Positions 8,083 through 16,725 of a DNA stretch of 64,000 nt are shown here, piece by piece. The position numbers and the translations under genes are program-made. Numbering within the stretch: the stretch's first letter is position 1; each line of letters opens with the position of its first letter. The DNA is taken from NCBI GenBank assembly GCA_002452735.1, contig DKFD01000011.1, positions 1 through 64,000 of the forward strand, read 5' to 3'. This DNA is from Patescibacteria group bacterium UBA6805 (GTDB lineage: Bacteria > Patescibacteriota > Minisyncoccia > Minisyncoccales > Minisyncoccaceae). The notes below the pieces were generated by a model. That model did not search any database. It worked only from the letters and a program-made list of their open reading frames with translations, and had not been told where the DNA came from.

Positions 8083-9171
8083 ATGGACGATTTCTCCAAA
8101 ATAAAAAACATCGTAGATAACGCCAAAAATATTGTCGTTGTGGCCGATAAAAACGCCGACCAGGACGCGACCGGAGCGGCCTTGGCCATGTTTTTCGCCT
8201 TAAAAGACAAAAAGAGCGTTTTTGTTCCCCGGGACAAAAACCCCAAAGAAATAGCCAGTCTTCTGACCGAAAGCTTTGAACGCAAAAAATTCGTAATTTC
8301 TTTTAAAAACGCGGTTTCCGAGATTTCTTACGAAAAGAAAAACGACGGCGTCGACCTTTATTTGACTCCCAAAAACATTGAAGACGCGACCCCGGAAAAT
8401 TTTTCCTGCAGAATAATTTCCGACAAAGAAAAAAACTTCCTCTCTTCCCCTTCTTTCTTTGATTTGGTGATAGCGTTTAACGTGGCCTCTTTTAAGGAGC
8501 TGGAAGAATCTTTCAATGAAAACATTGACTCCATTTATCAATGCGCCGTAATCAACATCAGCAACGACCCGAAAAACGAGCATTACGGAGAAGTCAATTT
8601 GATTGAAAAAGATGTTTCCCTTTCGGAAAAAACGGCCCTGCTTCTGGAAGCGACGCAGAAAAACATCAACGAAAAAACCGCGGGCTTTCTTTTGTGGGGA
8701 CTGACGTCTTCTCTTGATAAATTAAAAACCGGCCAGACCCTGCCCGTCATCAAAAGGCTGGTTCAAAAAGGAGGAGAGTTTTATTTCAGCCATACCGGAC
8801 CCGACACCAAAAGAAAACTTATTCTTCTGGAAAAAACCGTTAAAAACCTCAACTTTCTGGAAAAAGAAAACATTTATATTTCTTCGCTTTCCGAAGAAGA
8901 CCTTAAAAACAACGACTCCACTTCATCCGACCTGGGCTTTGTGGTTGAAAAAATGAAAAATCTGTTTTTTCTCCCTTCTTTCATGCTGCTTTGGGAAGGC
9001 AAATCCTCTCCCCTGACCGTCAAGGGCGTATTCTATTCCGACAAAGAAGAAGTCGTTGCCAAGGTTAAAAACGCTTATCAGGGTTCGTACAAAAACCGGG
9101 GAGGAATTTTTCTCACCCGAAAAGAAAATTTGGATTCGGCGAAAAAAGAAATAATCACTTTGTTAATTTAA
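8083..9171 (+). CDS. degenerate DHH-phosphoesterase-fold protein
   Basis: The 362-aa protein follows the layout of DHH-family phosphoesterases. An N-terminal segment NIVVVADKNADQDATGAALA sits where active enzymes have HxxPDxDAxGS, and a central INISNDPKNEHYGEVN sits where they have DHHxxN. The metal-binding His and most Asp residues are therefore missing, so catalysis is unlikely; a nucleotide-binding or scaffolding role is an inference. The C-terminal part resembles a DHHA1-like domain (SDLGFVVEKM, YKNRGGIFL). It is followed after 3 bp by the PilB-like ATPase, so the two probably act in one process, perhaps pilus assembly or its control. Confidence 0.6.
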   Translation: MDDFSKIKNIVDNAKNIVVVADKNADQDATGAALAMFFALKDKKSVFVPRDKNPKEIASLLTESFERKKFVISFKNAVSEISYEKKNDGVDLYLTPKNIEDATPENFSCRIISDKEKNFLSSPSFFDLVIAFNVASFKELEESFNENIDSIYQCAVINISNDPKNEHYGEVNLIEKDVSLSEKTALLLEATQKNINEKTAGFLLWGLTSSLDKLKTGQTLPVIKRLVQKGGEFYFSHTGPDTKRKLILLEKTVKNLNFLEKENIYISSLSEEDLKNNDSTSSDLGFVVEKMKNLFFLPSFMLLWEGKSSPLTVKGVFYSDKEEVVAKVKNAYQGSYKNRGGIFLTRKENLDSAKKEIITLLI

Positions 9172-9174
9172 TTT

Positions 9175-10479
9175 ATGGAAAAAATAACGGGAAAAATCGA
9201 GCTGGACTTGGGGTTTCTTTTCCAAGCGGAAAGGAGTTTTAAAAACCTGACCAGTTTTTTTCAAGCCATAGAAGAAGCATCGGTCCAGGAAACGAGCGTC
9301 CTCTTAAAAACAATCATGGGCGGGGCCGTTTATCTAGACGCTTCTGACTTGCATCTGGAGGCGGAAGAAGACGGAGGGACCCTAAGGATGAGAATCGACG
9401 GTCTCCTGCAGAAAGTGTATTTTTTCAGCTCTCTTGGATATAAATCCCTCGTTTCCAGGATAAAACTTCTCTCCCAGATGAAATTGAATGTTGAAAAAAA
9501 ACCGCAGGACGGAAGGTTCACCGTTGTTCTGGAAAAGAACGAAAGTCAGGAAAAAATAGAAATCAGGGTTTCCACCCTTCCCTCCGAACACGGAGAAACG
9601 GTGGTGATGAGAGTGCTTAACCCAAAAAGCTTGATCAGCCTGGAAGAGCTGGGGCTAAGAAAAGACCTTTATCGGGTTTTTATCGAACAATCGCAGAAGC
9701 CCAACGGCATGATTATAGTTACCGGGCCCACCGGCTCCGGCAAGACAACCACCCTTTATGCCTTTTTAAAAAAAATAAAGAATCCGGAGATTAAAATCGT
9801 AACCATTGAAGACCCCATAGAGTATCACCTGGCAGGTATCTCCCAGACCCAGGTTGACCAAAAACGCGGTTATGATTTCGCTTCGGGACTGAAATCAATA
9901 GTTCGTCAGGACCCGGACGTGATACTGGTGGGCGAAGTCAGAGACCTGGAAACGGCCAGCATCGCTCTTCAGGCAGCCCTGACCGGACACCTGGTCTTCA
10001 GCACCCTTCATACCAATGATGCTGCCGGAACAATTGCCAGACTCCAAGCCCTGGGAGAAAAACCAGTCAACATCGCTCCGGCTCTAACCATGATTGTGGC
10101 TCAAAGACTGATAAGAAAAATCTGCCCCGAGTGCGCCGAGGCCAAAACAATCCCTGCGCAAACATATAAAGAAATGCAGGAGACCTTGAAAAATCTGCCC
10201 GAAGGGGTGGACGCTCTCAACCTTGACCCGAAAATGAAAATTCTTTTCCCCAGAGGATGCGATGCCTGCAACAATACCGGCTATAAAGGACGGGTGGGAA
10301 TTTTCGAGGCTTTTGTCGTTGACAGCGAAACCGAGGACTTCATCTTAACCTCTCCTTCTTCCTCGGCCATAGAAAAATTCGCCATCAACAAAGGAATGAC
10401 CACGATGAAACAGGACGGCTATATTAAAATTTTGAACAACGTAACGACGATGGAAGAAGTCAAAAAAGCCACGGGATAA
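9175..10479 (+). CDS. pilB: PilB/GspE-type secretion ATPase
   Basis: Hexameric ATPase that powers type IV pilus or type II secretion assembly at the inner membrane. Seen in order: an N2-like domain (DLHLEAEEDGGTLRMRIDG), Walker A GPTGSGKTTTLYAF (near residue 183), the Asp box (IVTIEDPIEY), Walker B (DPDVILVGEVRD), the His box (GHLVFSTLHTND), and a zinc-binding tetracysteine (CPEC ... CDACNNTGYKGR). At 434 aa it lacks the N1 domain of long GspE/PilB proteins. No pilin or PilC gene is next to it. It is co-transcribed with the DHH-like gene upstream. Confidence 0.92.
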   Translation: MEKITGKIELDLGFLFQAERSFKNLTSFFQAIEEASVQETSVLLKTIMGGAVYLDASDLHLEAEEDGGTLRMRIDGLLQKVYFFSSLGYKSLVSRIKLLSQMKLNVEKKPQDGRFTVVLEKNESQEKIEIRVSTLPSEHGETVVMRVLNPKSLISLEELGLRKDLYRVFIEQSQKPNGMIIVTGPTGSGKTTTLYAFLKKIKNPEIKIVTIEDPIEYHLAGISQTQVDQKRGYDFASGLKSIVRQDPDVILVGEVRDLETASIALQAALTGHLVFSTLHTNDAAGTIARLQALGEKPVNIAPALTMIVAQRLIRKICPECAEAKTIPAQTYKEMQETLKNLPEGVDALNLDPKMKILFPRGCDACNNTGYKGRVGIFEAFVVDSETEDFILTSPSSSAIEKFAINKGMTTMKQDGYIKILNNVTTMEEVKKATG

Positions 10480-10486
10480 ATAAAAA

Positions 10487-10658
10487 CTGCATTGACGAAC
10501 AATGCAGGAAATAATTCCTGAACTGGGGGCTAACTTTAGCATTCGGGCTGAAAGTCAAGAATTCCCCTGAGGAATAGTCCAGTATAAACCAAACAATCCG
10601 TTAACTACAGAAAATCCCTACCCCCAGTTCAAGAATCATTTTATGTTATTAGAATAAC
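10487..10658 (+). ncRNA. candidate structured RNA (unidentified)
   Basis: This gap between pilB and ruvB is dense in pairing. A perfect 10-bp closing stem joins 10520-10529 (GAACTGGGGG) and 10621-10630, and it can extend outward with one mismatch. Inside are a bulged hairpin at 10533-10552 (ACTTTAGC with GCTGAAAGT) and a 5-bp hairpin at 10561-10575. Outside are hairpins at 10487-10507 (7 bp) and 10508-10521, and a 7-bp hairpin at 10643-10658 followed by a short T run. No match to tmRNA, RNase P, SRP or common riboswitches was recognised. It could be a small RNA or the ruvB leader. Confidence 0.5.
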
Positions 10659-10684
10659 ACACTTTTAAAAAATTGTCAAGTGGT

Positions 10685-11674
10685 ATGGACAATAACGAAG
10701 AAATAATCGAATCAACCTTGAGGCCCAAAAATTGGGGTGATTACATCGGCCAAGAAAGAATAAAAAAGCATTTGAAAGTAATGATCGGGGCGGCCAAAGA
10801 AAGAGGCGAGATGCCCGACCATATTCTTTTCTACGGACCGGCCGGACTGGGCAAAACAACCCTCGCCTACCTCGTCGCCCAGGAATCAAAAGCGAACATC
10901 AAGACCACTTCCGGACCCATAATCGAAAAATCCGGAGATCTGGTGGCCATTCTGACCAACTTAAACGAGGGCGATTTTCTTTTCATTGACGAATGCCACC
11001 GCATCAACCGGTTCGTGGAAGAATATCTTTATTCGGCCATGGAGGATTTCAAGCTTAACCTCATTTTGGGCCGGGGACCCATGGCCAGAAGCATTGACTT
11101 AAAGCTCCCTCGCTTTACTTTGATCGGAGCAACCACGAGAATCGACCTTCTTTCCGCTCCTTTAAGAAGCAGGTTCGGAGCAATCCTCCAGTTAAGCTTT
11201 TACGACCAGAAAGAGATTGAAGAAATCGTTAAAAAATCCGCCCAAATTCTAAACGCCAAAATAGACGAAGAAGCGGTCAAGGAAATCGCCCAGCGCTCCA
11301 GATTCACTCCCCGAACAGCCAATAAACTTTTAAAAAGGGTGAGGGATTTCGCCCAAATAGAGGGCCGGGGGGTCATAACTAAAGACCTGGCCGACAAGGC
11401 CTTGGACTTTTTGGAAATCGACGAGCTGGGGCTCGAACCCGGAGACAAAAGAATATTGGAAACCATAATCAAGAAGTTTGACGGAGGGCCGGCCGGACTG
11501 CAGGCCTTATCGGCCTCCACCTCGGAAGAAAAAAACACCATCTTGGAAATATATGAGCCATATCTAATCCAGCTGGGCCTGATCAGGAGAACCTCGAAAG
11601 GAAGAGTGGCCACTGAATCGGCCTACAAGCATTTGGGAATAAGATGCAAAAACAATCAAAAAAACTTGCTCTAA
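10685..11674 (+). CDS. ruvB: Holliday junction DNA helicase RuvB
   Basis: AAA+ motor that drives branch migration with RuvA. It starts MDNNEEIIESTLRPKNWGDY. Walker A is GPAGLGKTTLAYLVA, Walker B is FLFIDECHR, sensor 1 is TLIGATTR, and an arginine-finger region (SAPLRSRFG) and a C-terminal winged helix (RRTSKGRVATESAYKHLG) follow. Length is 329 aa, normal. The ATG at 10685 is preferred over an upstream TTG because the family N-terminus begins there. There is no obvious Shine-Dalgarno sequence, and a structured region lies directly upstream. It overlaps the lamin-tail gene by 31 bp. Confidence 0.95.
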   Translation: MDNNEEIIESTLRPKNWGDYIGQERIKKHLKVMIGAAKERGEMPDHILFYGPAGLGKTTLAYLVAQESKANIKTTSGPIIEKSGDLVAILTNLNEGDFLFIDECHRINRFVEEYLYSAMEDFKLNLILGRGPMARSIDLKLPRFTLIGATTRIDLLSAPLRSRFGAILQLSFYDQKEIEEIVKKSAQILNAKIDEEAVKEIAQRSRFTPRTANKLLKRVRDFAQIEGRGVITKDLADKALDFLEIDELGLEPGDKRILETIIKKFDGGPAGLQALSASTSEEKNTILEIYEPYLIQLGLIRRTSKGRVATESAYKHLGIRCKNNQKNLL

Positions 11675-12270
11675 TCATTTTTCTCTTATTGATATTCCGA
11701 ACCGTTAAAGCGGAAACTGTTTTGATAAACGAAATCTGCTGGATGGGAAGCCAGGAATCAAGCTCCAACGAATGGATAGAATTGTACAACACAACCAATC
11801 AAAACATTATTGTCGATGACTGGGAAATCATTATTTCTGAAACAAAAACAATCAATCTTAAAGGAATTATTCCGGCCAACGGCTTTTATCTCTTGGGACG
11901 CAATAAAAACCAGGCAGAGCTGGACTTGATTCACAACAAAGCATTGAATAACAAGGGAGAGATTATAAAATTAATCGATTTCAACAACAATATTGTTGAT
12001 TCGATTGACTGCTCCCGGGGCTGGGACTACGGAAGCAATGAAACCAAAAAGACGATGGAAAGGTCTCTTGATTTGAAATCCTGGCAGACGAGCTTGAGCA
12101 CGGGAGGAACGCCCAAGCAAACCAACAGCTTAATAGAAAAAACCGTCAAACAAAAAATTCCTTTAAATGAAAAAGAAAACAGCGTTCCTGCTGTTTTTCT
12201 TTCCTTGGTGCTTTCTTTCGCTTCGGGCGGAATCTCTGTCTGGCTTAAGAAACTGTTAAATCGGTATTGA
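11644..12270 (+). CDS. secreted lamin-tail-domain protein
   Basis: 208 aa. Residues 1-22 form a signal peptide (KKLALIIFLLLIFRTVKA). A lamin-tail (LTD) immunoglobulin-like domain follows (~24-150), with the family patterns VLINEICWMG, NEWIELYN, PANGFYLLGR and NKGEIIKLID. A membrane helix near the C-terminus (VPAVFLSLVLSFASGGISVW) and a basic tail follow. The layout suggests a protein anchored at the membrane with the domain outside. Ligand and role are unknown; such domains often sit in extracellular or nuclease-associated proteins. It begins inside ruvB, so it is probably co-transcribed. Confidence 0.75.
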   Translation: MQKQSKKLALIIFLLLIFRTVKAETVLINEICWMGSQESSSNEWIELYNTTNQNIIVDDWEIIISETKTINLKGIIPANGFYLLGRNKNQAELDLIHNKALNNKGEIIKLIDFNNNIVDSIDCSRGWDYGSNETKKTMERSLDLKSWQTSLSTGGTPKQTNSLIEKTVKQKIPLNEKENSVPAVFLSLVLSFASGGISVWLKKLLNRY

Positions 12271-12330
12271 GCCAGACCAAGAATTCTTGATTGAAGCTCC
12301 TCTTAACATTTTTATCCGTCAAATATATTG

Positions 12331-12359
12331 TTGCAACTTTGCTCTTTTTGGGGTATATA
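12331..12359 (+). promoter_or_regulatory. yebC promoter, leaderless
   Basis: TTGCAA (12331-12336), 17 bp, TATATA (12354-12359). The ATG at 12366 is 6 bp past the -10, exactly where transcription should start. Confidence 0.6.
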
Positions 12360-12365
12360 TAAAGC

Positions 12366-13088
12366 ATGAGCGGACATTCTCATTGGCACTCCATAAGGTT
12401 TAAGAAAGGAGTGGCTGATGCCAAAAAAAGCAAAATATTCTCCAAGATAGCAAGAGAAATATCAATTGCGGCCAGGGAAGGGGGCGCTGATTTGACTTTT
12501 AATCCGAAGCTGAGAACCATTATTGATAAAGCCAAGTCGGTAAACATGACCTCGGACAGCATTGATAGGGCCATGAAGAAAGGCGCTGGCGAGCTGGGAG
12601 GACGCAGCTTTGAAGAATTCGTTTTCGAGGCCTACGGACCACAGGGCACGGCCTTAATAATTGAAGGAGCGACCGACAATAAAAACAGGGCCTTGGGAGA
12701 ATTAAAATTAATCTTAAATCAAAATGGAGGGAAAATGGTCGAGGAGGGAGCAATCAGGTGGATGTTCGATAAAAAGGGCGTGATATATATCAACAAAGAG
12801 AATCTTAAAGAGAAAGAAGATGCGGAGCTTTTGGCCATAGAATCGGGCGCGGAAAATTTTGAATGGCAGGATGACGGCCTTGTTGTTTACACCAAACCGG
12901 AAGAATTGGACAAAATAAAGAATTTTTTTGAAGAAAACAAGACAAAAACCGAGTCCAGCGCTCTGGAATGGGTGCCCAAAGAAAACGTGGAAGTAAGCGA
13001 AGAAACAAAAGAAAAAAACCGGAAGCTTTTTGACGCTTTGGACGACCACGACGATGTTCAAAACATATATTCTAATTTTAATCTATGA
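12366..13088 (+). CDS. yebC: YebC/PmpR family protein
   Basis: TACO1/YebC family, 240 aa, starting MSGHSHWHSIRFKKGVADAKK. Members act as DNA-binding regulators or, in recent work on several bacteria, as translation factors that help ribosomes through proline-rich stretches. Conserved segments include the N-terminal helical domain, FEAYGPQGTALIIEGATDN and GAIRWMFDKKGVI. Its stop overlaps the ruvC ATG (ATGA at 13085), a common yebC-ruvC pairing in bacteria. Confidence 0.93.
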   Translation: MSGHSHWHSIRFKKGVADAKKSKIFSKIAREISIAAREGGADLTFNPKLRTIIDKAKSVNMTSDSIDRAMKKGAGELGGRSFEEFVFEAYGPQGTALIIEGATDNKNRALGELKLILNQNGGKMVEEGAIRWMFDKKGVIYINKENLKEKEDAELLAIESGAENFEWQDDGLVVYTKPEELDKIKNFFEENKTKTESSALEWVPKENVEVSEETKEKNRKLFDALDDHDDVQNIYSNFNL

Positions 13089-13576
13089 TAATTTTGGGCA
13101 TTGACCCCGGAACAGCGACAACCGGATTCGGAGTAATCGAATCTCACCAAAAGAAACTGGTTTGTGTGGATTATGGTGTGATTAAAACTCCTTCTAATAT
13201 GGACATGGGAGAAAGACTGGTATTGCTAAACAAAGACTTGGGGAAAATCATCAAAGCCCATAACCCGAAAATGGCGGCCGTGGAGACCTTGTACTTTTTT
13301 AAAAACCTGAAAACCGCCATTCCCGTCAGCCAGGCCAGAGGAGTTGTTCTTCTCGCCTTCTCCAGCAAAAAAGTCCCGATAAAGGAATTCACTCCCCTTC
13401 AAGCCAAGACCGCCGTGACCGGTTACGGCCGGGCGAGCAAAGACCAGGTCCAGAAGATGATAAGGCACATTTTAAATCTGGACGAAATACCAAAACCGGA
13501 CGATGCCGCCGATGCTTTGGCCGTCGCCGTCTGCTGCGCCCAATACTTAGAAGGCTACAAAATTAAAATTTCTTGA
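13085..13576 (+). CDS. ruvC: crossover junction endodeoxyribonuclease RuvC
   Basis: Resolves Holliday junctions by paired nicks. RNase H-like fold, 163 aa: first strand with Asp7 (MIILGIDPGTATTGFGVIE), catalytic Glu in AAVETLYFFKN, and the acidic C-terminal motif KPDDAADALAVA. Length is normal. Its last 14 bp overlap the convergent tyrS gene. Confidence 0.95.
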   Translation: MIILGIDPGTATTGFGVIESHQKKLVCVDYGVIKTPSNMDMGERLVLLNKDLGKIIKAHNPKMAAVETLYFFKNLKTAIPVSQARGVVLLAFSSKKVPIKEFTPLQAKTAVTGYGRASKDQVQKMIRHILNLDEIPKPDDAADALAVAVCCAQYLEGYKIKIS

Positions 13577-14765
13577 TTTTCCTGAAATTTCTCTTGCCTG
13601 ATTGAAGCACCATATTCTCAATGGTGATTATTTTTTTCCAATCTCTTTCCGTAATTGACTCTTTTCCTTTAATGATTTTTACTCCTCCTTGCTCAATAAT
13701 CCTTTTTGCTTCGGCTTTTGATTTGACCAATTTGGCTGAAACCAGCAAGTCCAAGATGCTCAGCTTCTTTTCTTTGATTTTTGTTTCTTTGATTTCCGAG
13801 GGCAATCCTTTTTCCTCAAAAATCTTTTCGAATTCTTTCTCCGCCTCTTGAGCTTCTTTTTTTGAATGAAAATTAGCGACTATCTCTCTGGCCAGTGTTT
13901 TCTTAACATCCTTGGGATTGACTGATTTCACGTTTAAAAAGTTCTTTATCTCCGCCAAAGGAACGCGAGTGCAGGATTCGAAATATCCGACGATCAATTC
14001 GTCCCTTAGGGACATTATCTTGCCGAACATATCCTTGGGGTTGTCCAAAATATTAATAACGTTGCCCCAGGAAGTCGACATCTTTCTCCCGTCCAGGCCG
14101 TAAATCATTTTCAAGGTCATAATGTCCTGCGGTTTCTGGCCGAATATTCTTTGAAGCTCCCGGCCCGCTTTCAAGTTGAAAAGTTGGTCGAATCCGCCCA
14201 CTTCCAAATCCGCCTTTATGGCCACGGAATCATAGCCTTGGAAAATCGGGTACAATAATTCGTGAAGGCCGATTTCTTTGCCGTTTTCCCATCTTTCTTT
14301 GAAGTTCCTTCTTTGAATCATTTGCTGGGCGGTAAAATTCATGCAAATCCCGACCAGGTCTTTTACTTTCAGCTTGCTCAGCCACTCGCTGTTGTAGCGC
14401 ACGTCTATTTTTTTCAAATCAAGAATTCTTCCGATCTGAGGAAGATAGTCTTTCATGTTTTCTTTTATCTCCTCCGGGCTTAAAGACCTTCTCATGGCCG
14501 TTTTGTCCGAAGCATCTCCGACCATGGCCGTAAAATCCCCGATAATCAAAGTGATTTTATGTCCCAGTTCCTGAAAATCCCTTAACTTCATCAATTGAGT
14601 GGCCCGCCCCAAATGAATTCTCGGCCCGGTGGGGTCGATTCCGAATTTGACGTTAAGCTTTTTGCCCGACAAAAGCTCTTGTTTTAAGTGTTTTTTGTCG
14701 ATTATATCTTCCGCCCCCCTGCTCAATATTTCTTCTATTTTTCCGGGGTTGATGTTGATTTTCAT
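13563..14765 (-). CDS. tyrS: tyrosyl-tRNA synthetase
   Basis: Class I synthetase charging tRNA-Tyr. The HIGH-like motif is HLGRA (in GPRIHLGRATQLMKL), the KMSKS-like motif is KMSTS (GRKMSTSWGN), and a C-terminal S4 RNA-binding domain is present (KLVKSKAEAKRIIEQGG). It is of the TyrRS-Z type by length (400 aa). Of two nearby ATGs, the upstream one at 14774 overlaps the -10 box of the only good promoter, so the second (14765, MKININPG) is chosen. That gives a leaderless mRNA. Confidence 0.93.
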   Translation of the reverse strand: MKININPGKIEEILSRGAEDIIDKKHLKQELLSGKKLNVKFGIDPTGPRIHLGRATQLMKLRDFQELGHKITLIIGDFTAMVGDASDKTAMRRSLSPEEIKENMKDYLPQIGRILDLKKIDVRYNSEWLSKLKVKDLVGICMNFTAQQMIQRRNFKERWENGKEIGLHELLYPIFQGYDSVAIKADLEVGGFDQLFNLKAGRELQRIFGQKPQDIMTLKMIYGLDGRKMSTSWGNVINILDNPKDMFGKIMSLRDELIVGYFESCTRVPLAEIKNFLNVKSVNPKDVKKTLAREIVANFHSKKEAQEAEKEFEKIFEEKGLPSEIKETKIKEKKLSILDLLVSAKLVKSKAEAKRIIEQGGVKIIKGKESITERDWKKIITIENMVLQSGKRNFRKIKKF

Positions 14766-14772
14766 ATTTATC

Positions 14773-14801
14773 ATTGTATAATTTTACCGCTCCCCAGTCA
14801 A
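14773..14801 (-). promoter_or_regulatory. tyrS promoter, leaderless; decides the start codon
   Basis: Minus strand: TTGACT (14796-14801), 17 bp, TACAAT (14773-14778). The first in-frame ATG (14772-14774) overlaps the -10. The second, at 14765, lies 7 bp beyond it. Confidence 0.6.
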
Positions 14802-14804
14802 GCA

Positions 14805-14832
14805 TTGCAAAAAACATAAAAAATGGTAGCAT
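14805..14832 (+). promoter_or_regulatory. weak promoter of the penicillin-binding protein gene
   Basis: TTGCAA (14805-14810), 16 bp, TAGCAT (14827-14832), with the ATG 6 bp further on at 14839. The arrangement matches the leaderless pattern of its divergent neighbour, but the -10 is a poor match. Confidence 0.35.
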
Positions 14833-14838
14833 TGAAAC

Positions 14839-16725
14839 ATGAAAAACAAAACAAAAAAAACCCCCTCCTCTCCCATCGGGATAGCGTCCACGGTAATCGT
14901 TTTTTCCTTATTGGCCGGACTGGTTTTGTTTTTGTATTTCATTAAAGATCTGCCCCGGCCGGAAATTTTTACCGAAAGCGAAATAAGCCAGGTCACCAAA
15001 ATTTACGACCGAAAGGGTGAAATCGTTTTATCCAGTGTTTATGGAGAAGAAAAGAGGACTTATGTCCCCCTGTCCGATATTCCCGACCACCTGAAAAAAG
15101 CCGTAATCGCCACCGAAGACGCCAATTTTTACAATCATTGGGGGGTGGACATTGCCGGTGTTTTAAGGTCGGTCAGAAACAACTTCGTTTCCAGGGGCCT
15201 TTATCAGGGAGGATCAACCATTACCCAACAATTAATCCGCTCCACCTTTCTCACTTTGGAAAAATCAATTGAAAGAAAAGTTAAAGAACTGGTCCTTTCC
15301 GTCGAGCTGGACAGGCGATATTCAAAAGACCAAATTCTCGAGTGGTATTTCAATCAAGTTCCTTTCGGCATCAATATTTACGGAGCTCAGGAAGCTTCTT
15401 TGACTTACTTCCAAAAGCCGGTTAAAGAAGTTTCCCTGGCCGAGGCCGCCCTCATAGCCGCCATTATTCAGGCTCCCAGCTATTACTCTCCCTACGGAAG
15501 CCATCTTGATGATTTGCTGGCCAGAAAAGATTATGTCCTGGAAAGAATGGAAAAAGAAGGATTTATCTCCCAAGAAGAGAAAGGGACGGCTCAAAAAGAA
15601 GAATTAAAATTCAACAAGCTTCCCAAGACCCAGGCCGTTCATTTTGTTGAATTTGTAAAAAAACAACTGGAGGACATTTACGGCTCTGACTTTCTGGAGA
15701 TAAAAGGACTTAAAATATATACAACCCTTGACTGGGAATTACAACAGTTCGCGGAAACGACCCTGAAAGAACAGGTTAACATGAATAGGATTAATTTTAA
15801 CGCCTACAATTCCGCCCTCGTAGCCATTGACCCCAAAACCGGAGAAATATTGGCCATGATTGGTTCAGCAGACCCTTGGGCAGATTCGCTGCCCAAAGGA
15901 TGCGACCCGACGACGAATTGCAAATTCGTCCCGAGCTATAACGTGGCCGTCCAGGGAGAAAGGATGCCCGGTTCTTCTTTTAAGCCTTTTGTTTACGCTG
16001 AAGCATTCAGAAAAGGGTATGACGATTTGACCATAGTGGTTGACGAAATGACAAACTTCGGCACGCCCCAAGACCCGTACATTCCCCGTAATTATGACGG
16101 CCTCTTCCGCGGACCGGTGACCCTGAGAAGCGCTTTGGCCCAATCCTTGAATATCCCTTCGGTAAAAGTTTTAAGGGACCTGGCTGGCCCGGGAGACAGC
16201 ATCGCCTTGGCCAAAAAAATGGGCATCACCACCATAGACAGAGGATTAAGCTTTTACGGACTGTCATTGGTTTTAGGCGGCGGGAACGTTAAATTGCTGG
16301 ACATGGTCTCCGCCTACGGGGTTTTTGCCAACGGCGGCTACACAATAGAGCCGTCGCCGATTTTAAGAATAGAAGACAGCCGGGGAAACATAATTTACCA
16401 GAACAAAAAAACTCCGAGAAAGGTCCTGGAAAAAAATGTTTGCGATTTGATAACGGACATTCTTTCCGACAACGCCGCCCGGGCTCCGATTTTCGGATGG
16501 AATTCCAACCTAAGATTCGACAACCCTAAAGTAGCGGCAAAAACAGGAACCACCAACGACAATATCGACGGCTGGACAATAGGGTATACTTCTGACGTCT
16601 GCGTCGGGGTCTGGAGTGGAAACAACAACAATGCGCCCATGACCGGAGCAGTGGGCGAATCATCGGCCGGACCCATTTGGAGAAAAGTAATGGAAAAAAC
16701 TATTGAAATATATTCAAACAACTAA
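14839..16725 (+). CDS. class A penicillin-binding protein (PBP1-type)
   Basis: Bifunctional peptidoglycan glycosyltransferase/transpeptidase, 628 aa, membrane-anchored by an N-terminal helix (~residues 14-36). The glycosyltransferase domain shows VIATEDANFYNHWGVD, QGGSTITQQLIR and VELDRRYSKDQILEWYFNQ. The transpeptidase domain has SxxK as PGSSFKPFVYA, SxN as SLN (LAQSLNIPS) and KTGT (AAKTGTTNDNIDGW). It indicates a real peptidoglycan wall in this organism, consistent with the MurE-like and M23 genes. The stop overlaps that of the convergent dnaN gene by 4 bp. Confidence 0.94.
   Translation: MKNKTKKTPSSPIGIASTVIVFSLLAGLVLFLYFIKDLPRPEIFTESEISQVTKIYDRKGEIVLSSVYGEEKRTYVPLSDIPDHLKKAVIATEDANFYNHWGVDIAGVLRSVRNNFVSRGLYQGGSTITQQLIRSTFLTLEKSIERKVKELVLSVELDRRYSKDQILEWYFNQVPFGINIYGAQEASLTYFQKPVKEVSLAEAALIAAIIQAPSYYSPYGSHLDDLLARKDYVLERMEKEGFISQEEKGTAQKEELKFNKLPKTQAVHFVEFVKKQLEDIYGSDFLEIKGLKIYTTLDWELQQFAETTLKEQVNMNRINFNAYNSALVAIDPKTGEILAMIGSADPWADSLPKGCDPTTNCKFVPSYNVAVQGERMPGSSFKPFVYAEAFRKGYDDLTIVVDEMTNFGTPQDPYIPRNYDGLFRGPVTLRSALAQSLNIPSVKVLRDLAGPGDSIALAKKMGITTIDRGLSFYGLSLVLGGGNVKLLDMVSAYGVFANGGYTIEPSPILRIEDSRGNIIYQNKKTPRKVLEKNVCDLITDILSDNAARAPIFGWNSNLRFDNPKVAAKTGTTNDNIDGWTIGYTSDVCVGVWSGNNNNAPMTGAVGESSAGPIWRKVMEKTIEIYSNN

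Noticed and set aside
10487..10658. tmRNA, RNase P RNA, SRP RNA or a group I intron
   Set aside because: No ANDYALAA-like tag or tRNA-like end, no RNase P conserved core, no SRP tetraloop motif; a weak resemblance to intron core words is in the wrong order.
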